Assembly: GCA_001896885.1 (NCBI GenBank)
Contig: MKRJ01000026.1
Coordinates: 1-64,000 of the forward strand
Source: Rhizobiales bacterium 65-79
GTDB lineage: Bacteria > Pseudomonadota > Alphaproteobacteria > Rhizobiales > Rhizobiaceae
Direction of reading: 5' to 3'
Length of the DNA: 64,000 nt
Below, one piece after another: positions 8,659 through 16,158 of the stretch. Within the stretch, counting starts at the first letter, position 1. Every line of letters starts with the position of its first letter. Made by a program: the position numbers and the translations under genes. The notes beneath the pieces were generated by a model that was not told the DNA's origin, searched no databases, and saw nothing but the letters and a program-made list of their open reading frames with translations.

Positions 8659-9252
8659 ATGCCGCGCCGCATCCTTGTCGTTCTCGGCCACCCCGACCTG
8701 AACCCCAGGCGCTTGTGTCGGGCACTCGCCGACAGCTATGCCGAAGGCGCGCGTTCGGCCGGGCACGAGGTTCGCCGCATCGATATCGCCAGGCTCGACT
8801 TCCCGCTGCTGAGCTCGATGGAGGAATTCGAGCACGGCATGATCCCTCCCGATCTCAAGGATGCGGCCGAAGCGATCCGGCGAGCCGAGCACATCGTCTT
8901 CGTCTTCCCTCTCTGGCTCGGCACCATGCCCGCTCTGCTGAAGGCCTTCCTCGAGCAGGTCATGCGGCCAGGCGTGGCATTCGCCTATCCGAAAGCGGGG
9001 AAGGATGGCTTCGCCGCGACGCTGCTGAAGGGCCATTCGGCACGTGTCATCGTCACCATGGGCATGCCGGCGCCGCTTTATCGATTCTGGTATCTCGGCC
9101 ACGGCATCGCCGGCATGCGGCGCAACATCCTGAATTTCGTCGGCATCGGTCCGGTCAGGGAATCGCTGTTCGGCATGGTCGAAAGCGTCAGCGACGCGCG
9201 GCGCAGGAAATGGATCGCCGCCATGCATGCACTCGGAAAACGCGCCGGCTGA
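8659..9252 (+). CDS. Flavodoxin-fold NAD(P)H quinone oxidoreductase
   Basis: A 197-residue enzyme of the NAD(P)H dehydrogenase (quinone)/KefF-MdaB fold. It opens with a flavodoxin-like first strand and phosphate loop (RILVVLGHPDLNPRRLCRAL). The stretch ADHIVFVFPLWLG-like EHIVFVFPLWLGTMPALLKAF is the flavin-contacting region of the family. It should reduce quinones or other electrophiles by two electrons with FMN or FAD in the cytoplasm. A GGAG lies before the ATG and a full FixK-type box lies 53 bp upstream, so it probably has its own promoter. It is convergent with the alcohol dehydrogenase gene, with 13 bp between stops. Confidence 0.85.
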   Translation: MPRRILVVLGHPDLNPRRLCRALADSYAEGARSAGHEVRRIDIARLDFPLLSSMEEFEHGMIPPDLKDAAEAIRRAEHIVFVFPLWLGTMPALLKAFLEQVMRPGVAFAYPKAGKDGFAATLLKGHSARVIVTMGMPAPLYRFWYLGHGIAGMRRNILNFVGIGPVRESLFGMVESVSDARRRKWIAAMHALGKRAG

Positions 9253-9265
9253 AATGGCCGGCTTC

Positions 9266-10249
9266 TCAAGGCACGAGCACCGCCGCCCCGCTCAGGTGAC
9301 CTTCCCGCAGATCCGCGAGCGCCTCGTTGGCGCGGTCGAGCGGGTAACGTCTTGTATGGGTGCGCACGCCCGCTTCCCGCGCCACCGGAAAGAATTCCTC
9401 GGCATCCTTGCGCGTCAGATTGGCGACCGAAGCCAGCTCGCGCTCCTCCCAGAGCAGCCGATAGGGCATCGCCGGGATGTCGCTCATGTGGATGCCGCCG
9501 CAAACCACGCGGCCGCCCTTGCGTACCGCCGAGAGCGCCGCCGGCACCAGCGCGCCGACCGGCGCGAAGATGATGGCGGCGTCGAGCGCGAAGGGCGGCG
9601 CCTCGTCCGATCCGCCGGCCCATACCGCGCCCAGGTCCGACGCGAAACGCTGTGCTTCACCGTCGCCCGGCCGGGTGAAGGCATAAACCTCACGCCCCTG
9701 CCAGACGCAGACCTGTGCAATGATGTGGGCCGCGGCCCCGAAGCCGTAGAGGCCGATCCGCCTCCCCTCGCCTGCTCTCTTGAGCGAGCGCCATCCGATG
9801 AGCCCGGCACAGAGCAGAGGCGCGAGCGAGACGGCGTCGGCATCCTGATCCAGATCGAATGCGAAATCCGCGTCGGCCAGGACATGCGTGGCGAAGCCGC
9901 CGTCCCGCGTATAGCCGGTGAAGAGCGGCCGGTCGCAGAGGTTTTCCATGCCGGCGCGGCAATAAGGACAGGCGCCGCAGGTATGGCCGAGCCACGGCAC
10001 GCCGACGCGGCGACCGATCCGTGCCACGTCCGCGCCGTCTCCGGCCATGTCGACGATGCCGACGATTTCATGGCCGGGCACCAGCGGCAGCTTGGGGCGC
10101 TCCAGTTCGCCGTCGACGACATGCAGGTCCGTCCGGCATACCGCGCAGGCCTCGACGCGAAGCCTGATCTCGCCCGGACCGGGCAGCGGGTCGGCCCGCT
10201 CGACGAGCTTGAGCGGCATTCCCGGTCGTTCGAGGATCATCGCTTTCAT
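9266..10249 (-). CDS. Zinc-dependent alcohol dehydrogenase (MDR family)
   Basis: A 327-residue medium-chain dehydrogenase. The catalytic zinc ligands appear as Cys38, His60 and Glu61 (GHE), and the structural zinc cluster as Cys91, Cys94, Cys97 and Cys105 (CGACPYCRAGMENLC). The NAD-binding region follows (RIGLYGFGAAAHI). It most resembles the AdhA-like zinc-binding dehydrogenase family that oxidises or reduces short-chain alcohols and aldehydes. Under low oxygen it could dispose of reducing equivalents, but no substrate can be assigned. It starts with ATG at 10249, 63 bp downstream of the small gene at 10313, and may be the last gene of the fixK transcript. Confidence 0.88.
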   Translation of the reverse strand: MKAMILERPGMPLKLVERADPLPGPGEIRLRVEACAVCRTDLHVVDGELERPKLPLVPGHEIVGIVDMAGDGADVARIGRRVGVPWLGHTCGACPYCRAGMENLCDRPLFTGYTRDGGFATHVLADADFAFDLDQDADAVSLAPLLCAGLIGWRSLKRAGEGRRIGLYGFGAAAHIIAQVCVWQGREVYAFTRPGDGEAQRFASDLGAVWAGGSDEAPPFALDAAIIFAPVGALVPAALSAVRKGGRVVCGGIHMSDIPAMPYRLLWEERELASVANLTRKDAEEFFPVAREAGVRTHTRRYPLDRANEALADLREGHLSGAAVLVP

Positions 10250-10312
10250 GGCATGCCTGCAAAAGACGAGAATGCCTCAATCGGGAAGGGCGGGAAAGCG
10301 TGGAAACGGGCC

Positions 10313-10546
10313 TCACGCAATCCAATGGCGCCAATGCGTGGGCGACACGTCGACCCTTTCCTTGGTGCCGGCCCTCATCCATCCGGTGAGCGTGCGCCGG
10401 CACGGGAAAACGAGGGTGTGGATGCCGTCGCCGTCTATCACGGCGAGCTCCAGTTCCCGGCCGAAGGGGGCGCCCGATATCGGCTGCCACATCGGTCCGG
10501 GATCGAAGATCGACGTTGAAAATCCGTCGGGCGGCTTCCCTGCCAT
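10313..10546 (-). CDS. Small conserved-looking protein coupled to fixK
   Basis: A 77-residue protein whose ATG at 10546 comes two bases after the fixK stop (10549-10551), so the two are almost certainly co-translated. The sequence is basic and Trp-rich: an N-terminal part around PMWQPISGAPFGRELEL, then a centre of VFPCRRTLTGW and a C-terminus of THWRHW. The pattern WQPI, PFGREL, HWR recalls small rhizobial proteins of unknown function. No signal peptide or membrane segment is visible. I do not recognise a function. Being locked to fixK translation suggests a role in the oxygen response or simply co-regulation. Coding is supported by position and by codon use like the neighbours. Confidence 0.62.
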   Translation of the reverse strand: MAGKPPDGFSTSIFDPGPMWQPISGAPFGRELELAVIDGDGIHTLVFPCRRTLTGWMRAGTKERVDVSPTHWRHWIA

Positions 10547-10548
10547 GC

Positions 10549-11199
10549 TCAGGCGGCCAGATCCTGCAAGGTCTGCCATTTCGTGATCTCGACGCTGCGC
10601 AGGCTCGGCAGACGGATGACGCCCTTCTGGCGGAGCTTGGAAAAGACCCGGGATACGGTCTCGATGGTCAGACCGAGATAATCCGCGATGTCCGTGCGGG
10701 ACATGGATAATTCGATCCTGGTGAGGCCACCCTGGCGCTCCGACATATCCATCAAAAATGCCGCGATGCGCTCGACGGCATTCTGGCGCCCGAGCACGAG
10801 AAGATGTTCCTGCGCCCTGACGAGGCCTTGCAGCGCGACCGGCAGAAGTTCGTTCGCGAACTCGTTCTGGCGCGATGCGGTGCGCAGGACACGCACGCCC
10901 GTGGCGCAGATCGCTTCCGCGAAGAAGTGATGGGTATTGCCGGCCTCGAAACCGAAAATCTCGCCCGCGAGATGGAACGCCGAGATCTGGCGGCGACCGT
11001 CGGCGAGCAGGCGATAGATGCGGATCGCGCCGAACTCGACCTTGTAGAGACAGTCGCTCTTTTCGCCCTGCGCGTAGATTTCGGTTCCGGCGGGGAAGAG
11101 CGTGACCGCCTGGAAGCCCGCCGAACGCCGGCCGGCCGGCGATGCAGGCTCGGAGTGGATCGGATAGGACGGAGTCTGGAAGGTTTCGAGAAAAGCCAT
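10549..11199 (-). CDS. fixK: Crp/Fnr-family transcription activator FixK
   Basis: A 216-residue activator expected to bind TTGA-N6-TCAA sites. It has an N-terminal cyclic-nucleotide-like beta barrel and a C-terminal helix-turn-helix with ETVSRVFSKL. The Glu, Ser and Arg there are the residues that read TTGA half sites in FNR-type proteins. Its only cysteines in the sensor half are Cys50 and Cys98, and the N-terminal Cys cluster that holds iron-sulfur in FNR/FnrN is absent. That makes it FixK rather than an oxygen-sensing FNR. GGGAG lies 7 bases before the ATG. A FixJ-like box lies 68-83 bp upstream. It is the likely master regulator of the 18 boxes in this window. Confidence 0.9.
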   Translation of the reverse strand: MAFLETFQTPSYPIHSEPASPAGRRSAGFQAVTLFPAGTEIYAQGEKSDCLYKVEFGAIRIYRLLADGRRQISAFHLAGEIFGFEAGNTHHFFAEAICATGVRVLRTASRQNEFANELLPVALQGLVRAQEHLLVLGRQNAVERIAAFLMDMSERQGGLTRIELSMSRTDIADYLGLTIETVSRVFSKLRQKGVIRLPSLRSVEITKWQTLQDLAA

Positions 11200-11266
11200 G
11201 ATCGTCTCCCAACTGATGGAGGATCAATGACGCCAATGCGAGCGATCCGAAATTAGGTCATATCCA

Positions 11267-11282
11267 TAAGGGAATCTACCTA
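11267..11282 (-). promoter_or_regulatory. FixJ-type box upstream of fixK
   Basis: Read on the minus strand, this is TAGGTAGATTCCCTTA. It is very close to the FixJ site as I recall it from the S. meliloti fixK promoter (TAAGTAATTTCCCTTA). It lies 68-83 bp before the fixK ATG, a suitable place for activation by phosphorylated FixJ. Confidence 0.6.
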
Positions 11283-11290
11283 GGACCAGC

Positions 11291-11641
11291 CTAGAGCACG
11301 CTTGCGACAGCCTCGCGCACCGCGTTGACGAGGGGCTCGCCGAGAAACGGCTTCGTGACGAACCGCGCGAAAGGCAGCGCCGGCGCCCTTTGGAGAAAAC
11401 CGACCAGCACGATAACCGGCCGCCCGAACTGGTCGAATTGCCGGGAAGCCCATTTCCAGTCCGACACCGCATCGTCATCGACGACCGCGCAGGCGGCGGT
11501 TCGCGACAGGTGGGAGGCAAAGGCGTCGGCCGCCCCGGCGTGCGCGCTGATCTTGAAACCGTCGCTCTCCAGCGCGAACGCGAGCGAACGCCTGAAAGCC
11601 TCATCCGGGGCAGCGACGAGGATGATCTCAGATCGGACCAC
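11291..11641 (-). CDS. Divergent single receiver-like protein, FixT-type antikinase candidate
   Basis: A 116-residue protein with the shape of a response-regulator receiver and no output domain. The phospho-acceptor region (CAVVDDDAV, Asp55) and the conserved Lys97 (VTKPF) remain. The acidic pocket is reduced to AAPDEA, and the switch Thr/Ser in VIVLVG is lost. I chose GTG at 11641 because GGGAGGAG lies 7 bases ahead; an ATG at 11731 would be inside the promoter. It lies between fixJ and fixK, and a FixK-type box is 77 bp upstream. FixT proteins of S. meliloti and Caulobacter are receiver-like, FixK-induced inhibitors of FixL, so a FixT role is plausible. The receiver-like fold is clear; the antikinase role is inference. 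Confidence 0.7.
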   Translation of the reverse strand: MVRSEIILVAAPDEAFRRSLAFALESDGFKISAHAGAADAFASHLSRTAACAVVDDDAVSDWKWASRQFDQFGRPVIVLVGFLQRAPALPFARFVTKPFLGEPLVNAVREAVASVL

Positions 11642-11717
11642 GCAAAGACTCCTCCCAAGGTTCGCCTTCACGGTCTGCTCGGAACGGCCCTTTTCACGCG
11701 CCGGGGCACGGAGCGCA

Positions 11718-11731
11718 TTGCGTCGGATCAA
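11718..11731. promoter_or_regulatory. FixK/FNR-type box upstream of receiver-like gene
   Basis: TTGCGTCGGATCAA fits TTG(A/C)-N6-(T/G)CAA. It lies 77 bp before the GTG at 11641, between that gene and the inverted-repeat element. Confidence 0.55.
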
Positions 11732-11766
11732 AAGCGGAGAAACAGGTTCGGGAAAGCGCCGCCCTG

Positions 11767-12078
11767 GAGCCTTTCATGGTTAGCTGGAAGCAGTTCTGTT
11801 TCTCCGATGGCGAGGCGATCCGCCAGGAGGGCGGCGCGGGGCGTACCGGTGGTACGGCCAAGTCCGCCCGACGAAGCGGGCGCCCGCCAGCGGGAAACCA
11901 CCCCGTCGATTTGCCCCGCAAATCGACAAGACTCATAGATGCCGGTCGTCCTTTCGCAGGCGAAGCCTGCGGGCGACCGGTGGGCCGGGTGAATTCGAGG
12001 CCAAATCCTTCGGCCCGAGGGCAGGCCAAGGCCCGAATTCCTTCCGGCAGAACGCTTCCATCTAACCATGAAAGGCTC
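11767..12078. repeat. 312-bp hairpin-rich element with terminal inverted repeats (MITE-like or structured RNA)
   Basis: The left end begins GAGCCTTTCATGGTTAGCTG and the right end, read in reverse, GAGCCTTTCATGGTTAGATG; both continue GGAAGC. The repeat runs about 25 bases with one mismatch and can be extended to about 31 with a one-base gap (GTTCTG). The interior is packed with further stems. A perfect 10-bp hairpin lies at 11905-11927 (GTCGATTTGC, loop CCC). A nested hairpin lies at 11942-11980, with inner stem CGCAGGC, loop GAA, GCCTGCG. There are also GTACC-GGT-GGTAC and CGCCCG-ACGAAG-CGGGCG, and GAATTC-bounded arms near the right end. There is no open frame worth calling. The last base of the fixJ stop codon is the first base of the right repeat. 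No clear target duplication was seen. Confidence 0.75.
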
Positions 12079-12704
12079 TAGCCGCGCTTGCCGGCAGAAT
12101 CCATGGCGATCGCCATCCGCACGAGTTCCGGAAGGCTGCGCGCCTGCATCTTGGACATGATGTTGGCGCGGTGGACCTCGACGGTCCGCGGGCTGATGCC
12201 GAGATCGTAGGCGATCGTCTTGTTCGGCAGGCCCGCTACGATCATGGCCAGTACCTGGCGCTCCCGCTCGGACAGGACCCCCAGCCGGGAGCGCAGGGCC
12301 TGGACATCATGGGTGACCTCAACCGCGTCGTCCAGGCGGGCCGCCGCCCGCTTGATGGCTTCGATCAGAACCTCGTCTTCGAACGGCTTTTCGATGAAAT
12401 CGACGGCGCCGGCCTTCATTGCCGCCACAGCCATCGGCACGTCGCCATGGCCCGTGATGACGATGGTCGGCATCGTGACGCCCATCCCGTTCAGCTTTTC
12501 CAGCAACTCGACACCGCTCAGGTCGGGCATCTTCAGGTCGGTGACGAGGCACGCCTTGCCGGCCGTCGGCGCCGCGTCGAGGAAGCTGGTGGCGGATTCG
12601 TGAACGCGGACGGGAAAACCCACCGTCGCCAGCAGGAAGGCCAGCGATTTGCGAACCGCCTCCTCGTCATCGACGACATGGACGACATAGTCACCGATCT
12701 GCAT
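12078..12704 (-). CDS. fixJ: Two-component response regulator FixJ
   Basis: A 208-residue regulator with a receiver domain and a LuxR-type DNA-binding domain. The receiver has the acid pocket VDDEE (residues 11-15), phospho-acceptor Asp56 in [16 protein letters not shown] and Lys106 in FIEKPF. The C-terminal helix-turn-helix runs through [15 protein letters not shown] and [13 protein letters not shown]. The ATG at 12704 lies inside the fixL 3' end (14-bp overlap), so FixL and FixJ are made together. Phosphorylated by FixL at low oxygen, it should activate fixK through the box at 11267-11282. Its TAG stop touches the inverted-repeat element, which may act in mRNA ending or stability. Confidence 0.93.
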   Translation of the reverse strand: MQIGDYVVHVVDDEEAVRKSLAFLLATVGFPVRVHESATSFLDAAPTAGKACLVTDLKMPDLSGVELLEKLNGMGVTMPTIVITGHGDVPMAVAAMKAGAVDFIEKPFEDEVLIEAIKRAAARLDDAVEVTHDVQALRSRLGVLSERERQVLAMIVAGLPNKTIAYDLGISPRTVEVHRANIMSKMQARSLPELVRMAIAMDSAGKRG

Positions 12705-14202
12705 GGGATGTCCCCTTCGTCTCCACAGGGAGTTCGAGGCGGAAGGTCGCGCCGCCCTCCGCGTTGCGCTTCGCGACCAGGGTACCGCCATGGGCCTCGA
12801 CAATGCGTCTCGAGATCGAAAGGCCGATGCCCATGCCATTCGGCTTGCTGGTGACGAAAGGCTGGAACAGCCGCGCGGCGATGTCTTCCGAAATGCCGGG
12901 GCCCGTGTCGGCCACCTCGATCACGACGTGGTCCTCGTCGTTGCGCCATGCGCGCACGACAAGCTCGCGTCGCTTGCGTCCGCGCATGGCTTCCATGGCG
13001 TTGCGGATGAGATTGATGAGGACCTGCTGGATCTGGATCCGGTCCACCAGGATATTTCCGGCATCCGCGGCGAACTGGAATACCGACCGGACGTCCTGTT
13101 CGCGCGAGCCCACCAGCGCCAGTGCCCCCGCCTCCTCTATCAGTTTCCGCACGTCGGCCGTCGACCTGTCGGTCTCTCCACGGCTGACGAACTCGCGCAG
13201 GTGCCGGATGATATCGCCGGCGCGCAATGACTGCCGCGCCGTCTCCTCGAGTGCTTCCTTCAGTTGCGGCGACGCGGCGCCGCCCGGAGCCTTGAGCAGC
13301 CTTACGCAGCCTTGAGTATAGTTGGCGATGGCCGCGAGCGGCTGGTTGAGCTCATGGGCGAGAGTCGACGCCATTTCGCCAAGCTCGCTCAGCCGGGCCA
13401 GCCGGGCCAGCTCGCTTTGTATTTCCTGCAGGCGCTCCTCCGATTGCTGGCGCTCGGTGAGGTCACGGATGAAGCCGGTGAAGAAAGTGCGGCCGGCGGA
13501 CCGCACTTCGGCGACGGCCAGCTTCATCGGAAAGGTCGAGCCGTCTTTCCGGCGTCCGACCACCACGCGGTCGATGCCGATGATGCGCTTCTCCCCGGTT
13601 GCGAGATAGTGCCGGATATAGCCGTCATGCTCTTGATGATACGGCTCCGGCATGAGGATGTTCACGTTGCGGCCGATCGCCTCTTCGTTCGGATAACCGA
13701 ACTGGCGCACCGCGGCCGCGCTGAAGAAGGTGATCGTTCCTCCCTCGTCGATGACGACAGTGGCGTCGGGAACGCTGTCGAGGATCGAGCGCAGATGCGC
13801 CTCGCTTGCCTTCAGCGTGCTTTCCGTCCCGTCGAGCGCCCGGCGCGCGTGGTGCAGCATCTCGCCCATCCAGGCGATCACAAACCCGACGAGCACGAAA
13901 ACCGAGACCTGAAGCCAGAATGTCGGATCGGTTCCCGCGAAAACGAATGTACCGACCGCGGAAAGCGTCAGTGCGAGAAGCCCCGGCCCGATGCCGCCGG
14001 CGATCGCCGCGACGAGGATGGCGGGGACAAACAGGATGAATATCGCCGCATGGCCGAGGGAGCCCTGCAGCGGAAAGCGGAGGATGAAGGCCATCGCGAC
14101 CGCCATCGCGGCAAGGAGATAGCCTGCCCGGCCCTCGAAGCGGCGCGAAAACACGGCCTGAAGAAAGCGCCCCTGCAATCCGGGTATGTCTCTTGCCGGC
14201 AT
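12691..14202 (-). CDS. fixL: Heme PAS oxygen-sensor histidine kinase FixL
   Basis: A 503-residue oxygen sensor. Four membrane segments occupy about residues 27-115 (the DUF4118-like arrangement of S. meliloti FixL). A heme PAS domain covers about 130-255 with the proximal heme His192 (EHDGYIRHY) and the loop [10 protein letters not shown]. The kinase follows, with phospho-acceptor His283 (LAHELNQP), N-box [16 protein letters not shown] and GMGIGLSI. Binding of O2 to heme should shut the kinase off, while low oxygen allows phosphotransfer to FixJ. I chose ATG at 14202; an in-frame TTG at 14244 is less likely. A FixK-type box 126-139 bp upstream suggests feedback control. All key residues are present. 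Confidence 0.94.
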   Translation of the reverse strand: MPARDIPGLQGRFLQAVFSRRFEGRAGYLLAAMAVAMAFILRFPLQGSLGHAAIFILFVPAILVAAIAGGIGPGLLALTLSAVGTFVFAGTDPTFWLQVSVFVLVGFVIAWMGEMLHHARRALDGTESTLKASEAHLRSILDSVPDATVVIDEGGTITFFSAAAVRQFGYPNEEAIGRNVNILMPEPYHQEHDGYIRHYLATGEKRIIGIDRVVVGRRKDGSTFPMKLAVAEVRSAGRTFFTGFIRDLTERQQSEERLQEIQSELARLARLSELGEMASTLAHELNQPLAAIANYTQGCVRLLKAPGGAASPQLKEALEETARQSLRAGDIIRHLREFVSRGETDRSTADVRKLIEEAGALALVGSREQDVRSVFQFAADAGNILVDRIQIQQVLINLIRNAMEAMRGRKRRELVVRAWRNDEDHVVIEVADTGPGISEDIAARLFQPFVTSKPNGMGIGLSISRRIVEAHGGTLVAKRNAEGGATFRLELPVETKGTSHADR

Positions 14203-14327
14203 GACCTCCCCCGAACCCGGCGGACGAACCCACCGACTCGCCAATCAACCCGCCCTGGGCGCCGGGGTGCAGCGGTCCGTCTGTTCAAATCGCCAGGCGA
14301 TTTCTACCGCCACGGCGAATGGTATAT

Positions 14328-14341
14328 TTGACGAAGCGCAA
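14328..14341. promoter_or_regulatory. FixK/FNR-type box upstream of fixLJ
   Basis: TTGACGAAGCGCAA fits the relaxed consensus with a GCAA right half. It lies 126-139 bp before the chosen fixL start and about the same distance after the DUF2267 stop, in a 267-bp gap in which I see nothing else. Confidence 0.4.
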
Positions 14342-14469
14342 AGAAAAGGCAGGAGAGCGCCAACTGCGGATCCAGGCGGTTCGAGGCCGGCCGCTTTCCT
14401 ATCGGCAACCGGCCTTATGCGCCACTCCGCTTGCGCCGCAAATGTCGGAGCGGTTCGGGAAGGCTACAT

Positions 14470-14898
14470 TCAATCCGCCGGCCATAGTTCGCGCAGCGGC
14501 TTCTTCATCGAGTTCCGGATATCCTCGATCTCGCCATGGGTCACATGACGGTCGAGCAGGCGGAAGACGGCCGCCACGGCCTCGTCCGGATCGTTGAGCA
14601 GATCATCGGCGAAGGCCTCCTGGATGCGCTTGATGAAGTCTTCCTTCTTGCGGTTCCAGACCGGAGTCTCCAGCGGCTTCCAGCCTTCGAAATAGATGCC
14701 GCGGATCAGAGCGGGCAATTGCGCCGACAGATCGGCCATTTCCTCCTCGGGCAACCAGTCCCTCAGCGCATGCAGGACGCTGCGCAGGAGGTGGTAGGCG
14801 CGACGGTCGGTCCACTCCAGATCGTCGGCAAGTTCGTTGACCCATTGCTGGGCCTGTTGAGCGGCCTGGGTGAATGTGGCGATGGATGTGCTGCCCAT
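14470..14898 (-). CDS. DUF2267 family protein
   Basis: A 142-residue soluble protein of the DUF2267 family, whose biochemical role is unknown. It shows the family's mixed helices with the WVNELADDLEWTDRRAYHLL opening, RDWLPEEEMADLSAQLP in the centre and RLLDRHVTHGEIEDI near the end. The start is at 14898, with GGAG about 8 bases upstream; a longer frame upstream lacks support. Such proteins turn up in stress and low-oxygen gene sets of rhizobia, often near Usp genes. It is transcribed away from the sigma-factor operon, and the 281-bp gap between them holds two full FixK-type boxes. Confidence 0.8.
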   Translation of the reverse strand: MGSTSIATFTQAAQQAQQWVNELADDLEWTDRRAYHLLRSVLHALRDWLPEEEMADLSAQLPALIRGIYFEGWKPLETPVWNRKKEDFIKRIQEAFADDLLNDPDEAVAAVFRLLDRHVTHGEIEDIRNSMKKPLRELWPAD

Positions 14899-15044
14899 GT
14901 GTGTTCTCCATTGCTTGAAGGACCGGGAGCGGCGGCCGGCAAGGCACGCCGCTCGCTGTGTCCATGTCAGGTCCATGCATGGCTTCACCCGATCGGCTCG
15001 ATCCGGCAAGGATCTCAGCTAACCCCGTCGGATCGCTCTCCTCA

Positions 15045-15058
15045 TTGACGAGGATCAA
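15045..15058. promoter_or_regulatory. FixK/FNR-type box, DUF2267 side of divergent promoter
   Basis: TTGACGAGGATCAA is a full TTGA-N6-TCAA palindrome. It lies 147 bp before the DUF2267 start and 122 bp before the sigma-factor start, so it could serve either gene. Confidence 0.65.
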
Positions 15059-15089
15059 TCCGGAGAAAACAGCGCGGCCGACCCCGTTT

Positions 15090-15103
15090 TTGATCGCGGT
15101 CAA
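15090..15103. promoter_or_regulatory. FixK/FNR-type box, sigma-factor side of divergent promoter
   Basis: TTGATCGCGGTCAA is a full palindromic match, 77 bp before the sigma-factor ATG at 15180 and centred 45 bp from the neighbouring box. Confidence 0.68.
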
Positions 15104-15179
15104 TGCAACCCTTTCGTGCAGTCCGGATGTTACGAAGATTCCGGGGCTCCGGTGCTCCCGAGGATTGCAGGAGGCGATC

Positions 15180-15689
15180 ATGCCATCAGAGTTCAGAAAC
15201 GACCTGCTGGCCCTCGTTCCATCGCTGAGGGCATTCGCGTTCTGCCTGACGCAGGACCAGTCCGAGGCGGATGACTTTGTCTACGGATCGTTGATCGAAA
15301 TCTGGTCGAAGCACCGTTTCAGGAAGGGCATGGAACTTAGAGCAGCGGCCTTCACGGTCGTCGACAGGCAGTGCCGGAGGAGAAACCCGAAGAATCCTTC
15401 GTTGGCTCATATACCCGAGGGATCAGGAGCTGGAGGCCGGGAGCGCCTGTTCGCCCTCTTCGAATCCCTGGGACGCAACGAGCGGGAGGCGCTGTCGCTG
15501 GTCGTGGTCTGGGGTTTCACCGACGATCAGGCGGCGCGGATTTGCGATATCGACACGCGCACGCTGGGAATTCGTGTCACGAATGCATACCTTCGCCTCG
15601 CGCATGGTCTGACGCTGCGACCCTATTTCCCCGGTTCGGACCGTGTAGATATTCGGCTCAAGCAGACGAGGGAACGCTGCCATGGATGA
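15180..15689 (+). CDS. ECF-like sigma-70 family factor
   Basis: A 169-residue protein with a weak sigma region 2 (QSEADDFVYGSLIEIWSKH, then CRRR) and a region 4-like helix-turn-helix (RNEREALSLVVVWGFTDDQA, then GIRVTNAYLRL). It resembles small extracytoplasmic-function sigma factors, though region 2 is divergent. The ATG at 15180 has AGGAGG 6 bases ahead; a longer in-frame extension lacks support. The 3' end overlaps trxC by eight bases, so sigma factor, thioredoxin and flavin-binding protein form an operon. No anti-sigma gene is next to it. A FixK-type box in front suggests it relays the oxygen signal to a second gene set. Family call is moderate. Confidence 0.7.
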   Translation: MPSEFRNDLLALVPSLRAFAFCLTQDQSEADDFVYGSLIEIWSKHRFRKGMELRAAAFTVVDRQCRRRNPKNPSLAHIPEGSGAGGRERLFALFESLGRNEREALSLVVVWGFTDDQAARICDIDTRTLGIRVTNAYLRLAHGLTLRPYFPGSDRVDIRLKQTRERCHG

Positions 15690-16128
15690 GAAAATCATCG
15701 TTTGCAGCGCTTGCGGCGCCATCAACCGTCTTGCCGAGGGGCGTCAGCCGATGGCGGCCAAATGCGGCAAATGCGACCGGAAGCTCTTCTCCGCCCATCC
15801 GGCGGATGTCGACGGCCCGACTTTCGATCGCCATCGGACTCGCGGGACGCTCCCCCTCCTCGTTGACGTCTGGGCGCCGTGGTGCGGCCCGTGCCGGATG
15901 ATGGCGCCGGCCTACGAGGCGGCGGCGCGCGATCTCGAGCCTGAGGTCGTCCTCGTCAAGCTCAATTCCGACAAGGAACAGGCGATCGCAGCGCAACTCG
16001 GCATCCGCGGCATACCCACGATGATCCTGTTCCGTCACGGCAGGGAAGTGGCGCGGCAGTCGGGGGCGATGTCGTCCGGTCAAATCGTGGAGTGGGCTCG
16101 CGACCGGCTGCGCCCGGAGCCGGCGTGA
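15682..16128 (+). CDS. trxC: Thioredoxin 2 (TrxC) with N-terminal zinc ribbon
   Basis: A 148-residue disulfide reductase. The N-terminal zinc site has two Cys pairs (CSAC near residue 8 and CGKC near 28), followed by a thioredoxin domain with the active site WCGPC and the cis-proline region RGIPTMILF. This matches the TrxC/thioredoxin-2 type of bacteria, which is linked to oxidative stress and can be zinc-controlled. It works in the cytoplasm with NADPH-thioredoxin reductase, which is not encoded nearby. The start overlaps the end of the sigma-factor gene, and the PNPOx-like gene follows after 30 bp. Confidence 0.92.
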   Translation: MDEKIIVCSACGAINRLAEGRQPMAAKCGKCDRKLFSAHPADVDGPTFDRHRTRGTLPLLVDVWAPWCGPCRMMAPAYEAAARDLEPEVVLVKLNSDKEQAIAAQLGIRGIPTMILFRHGREVARQSGAMSSGQIVEWARDRLRPEPA

Positions 16129-16158
16129 CGCGGCAGCCGGCGGAAAGGAGACAGGGAC

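Noticed and set aside
10549..11199. Calling the Crp/Fnr regulator FnrN or FNR
   Set aside because: It lacks the N-terminal cysteine cluster that binds iron-sulfur, so oxygen is sensed by FixL instead.
14203..14244. A longer FixL starting from TTG at 14244
   Set aside because: TTG is a weak start with no clear ribosome site; the ATG at 14202 gives a normal FixL.
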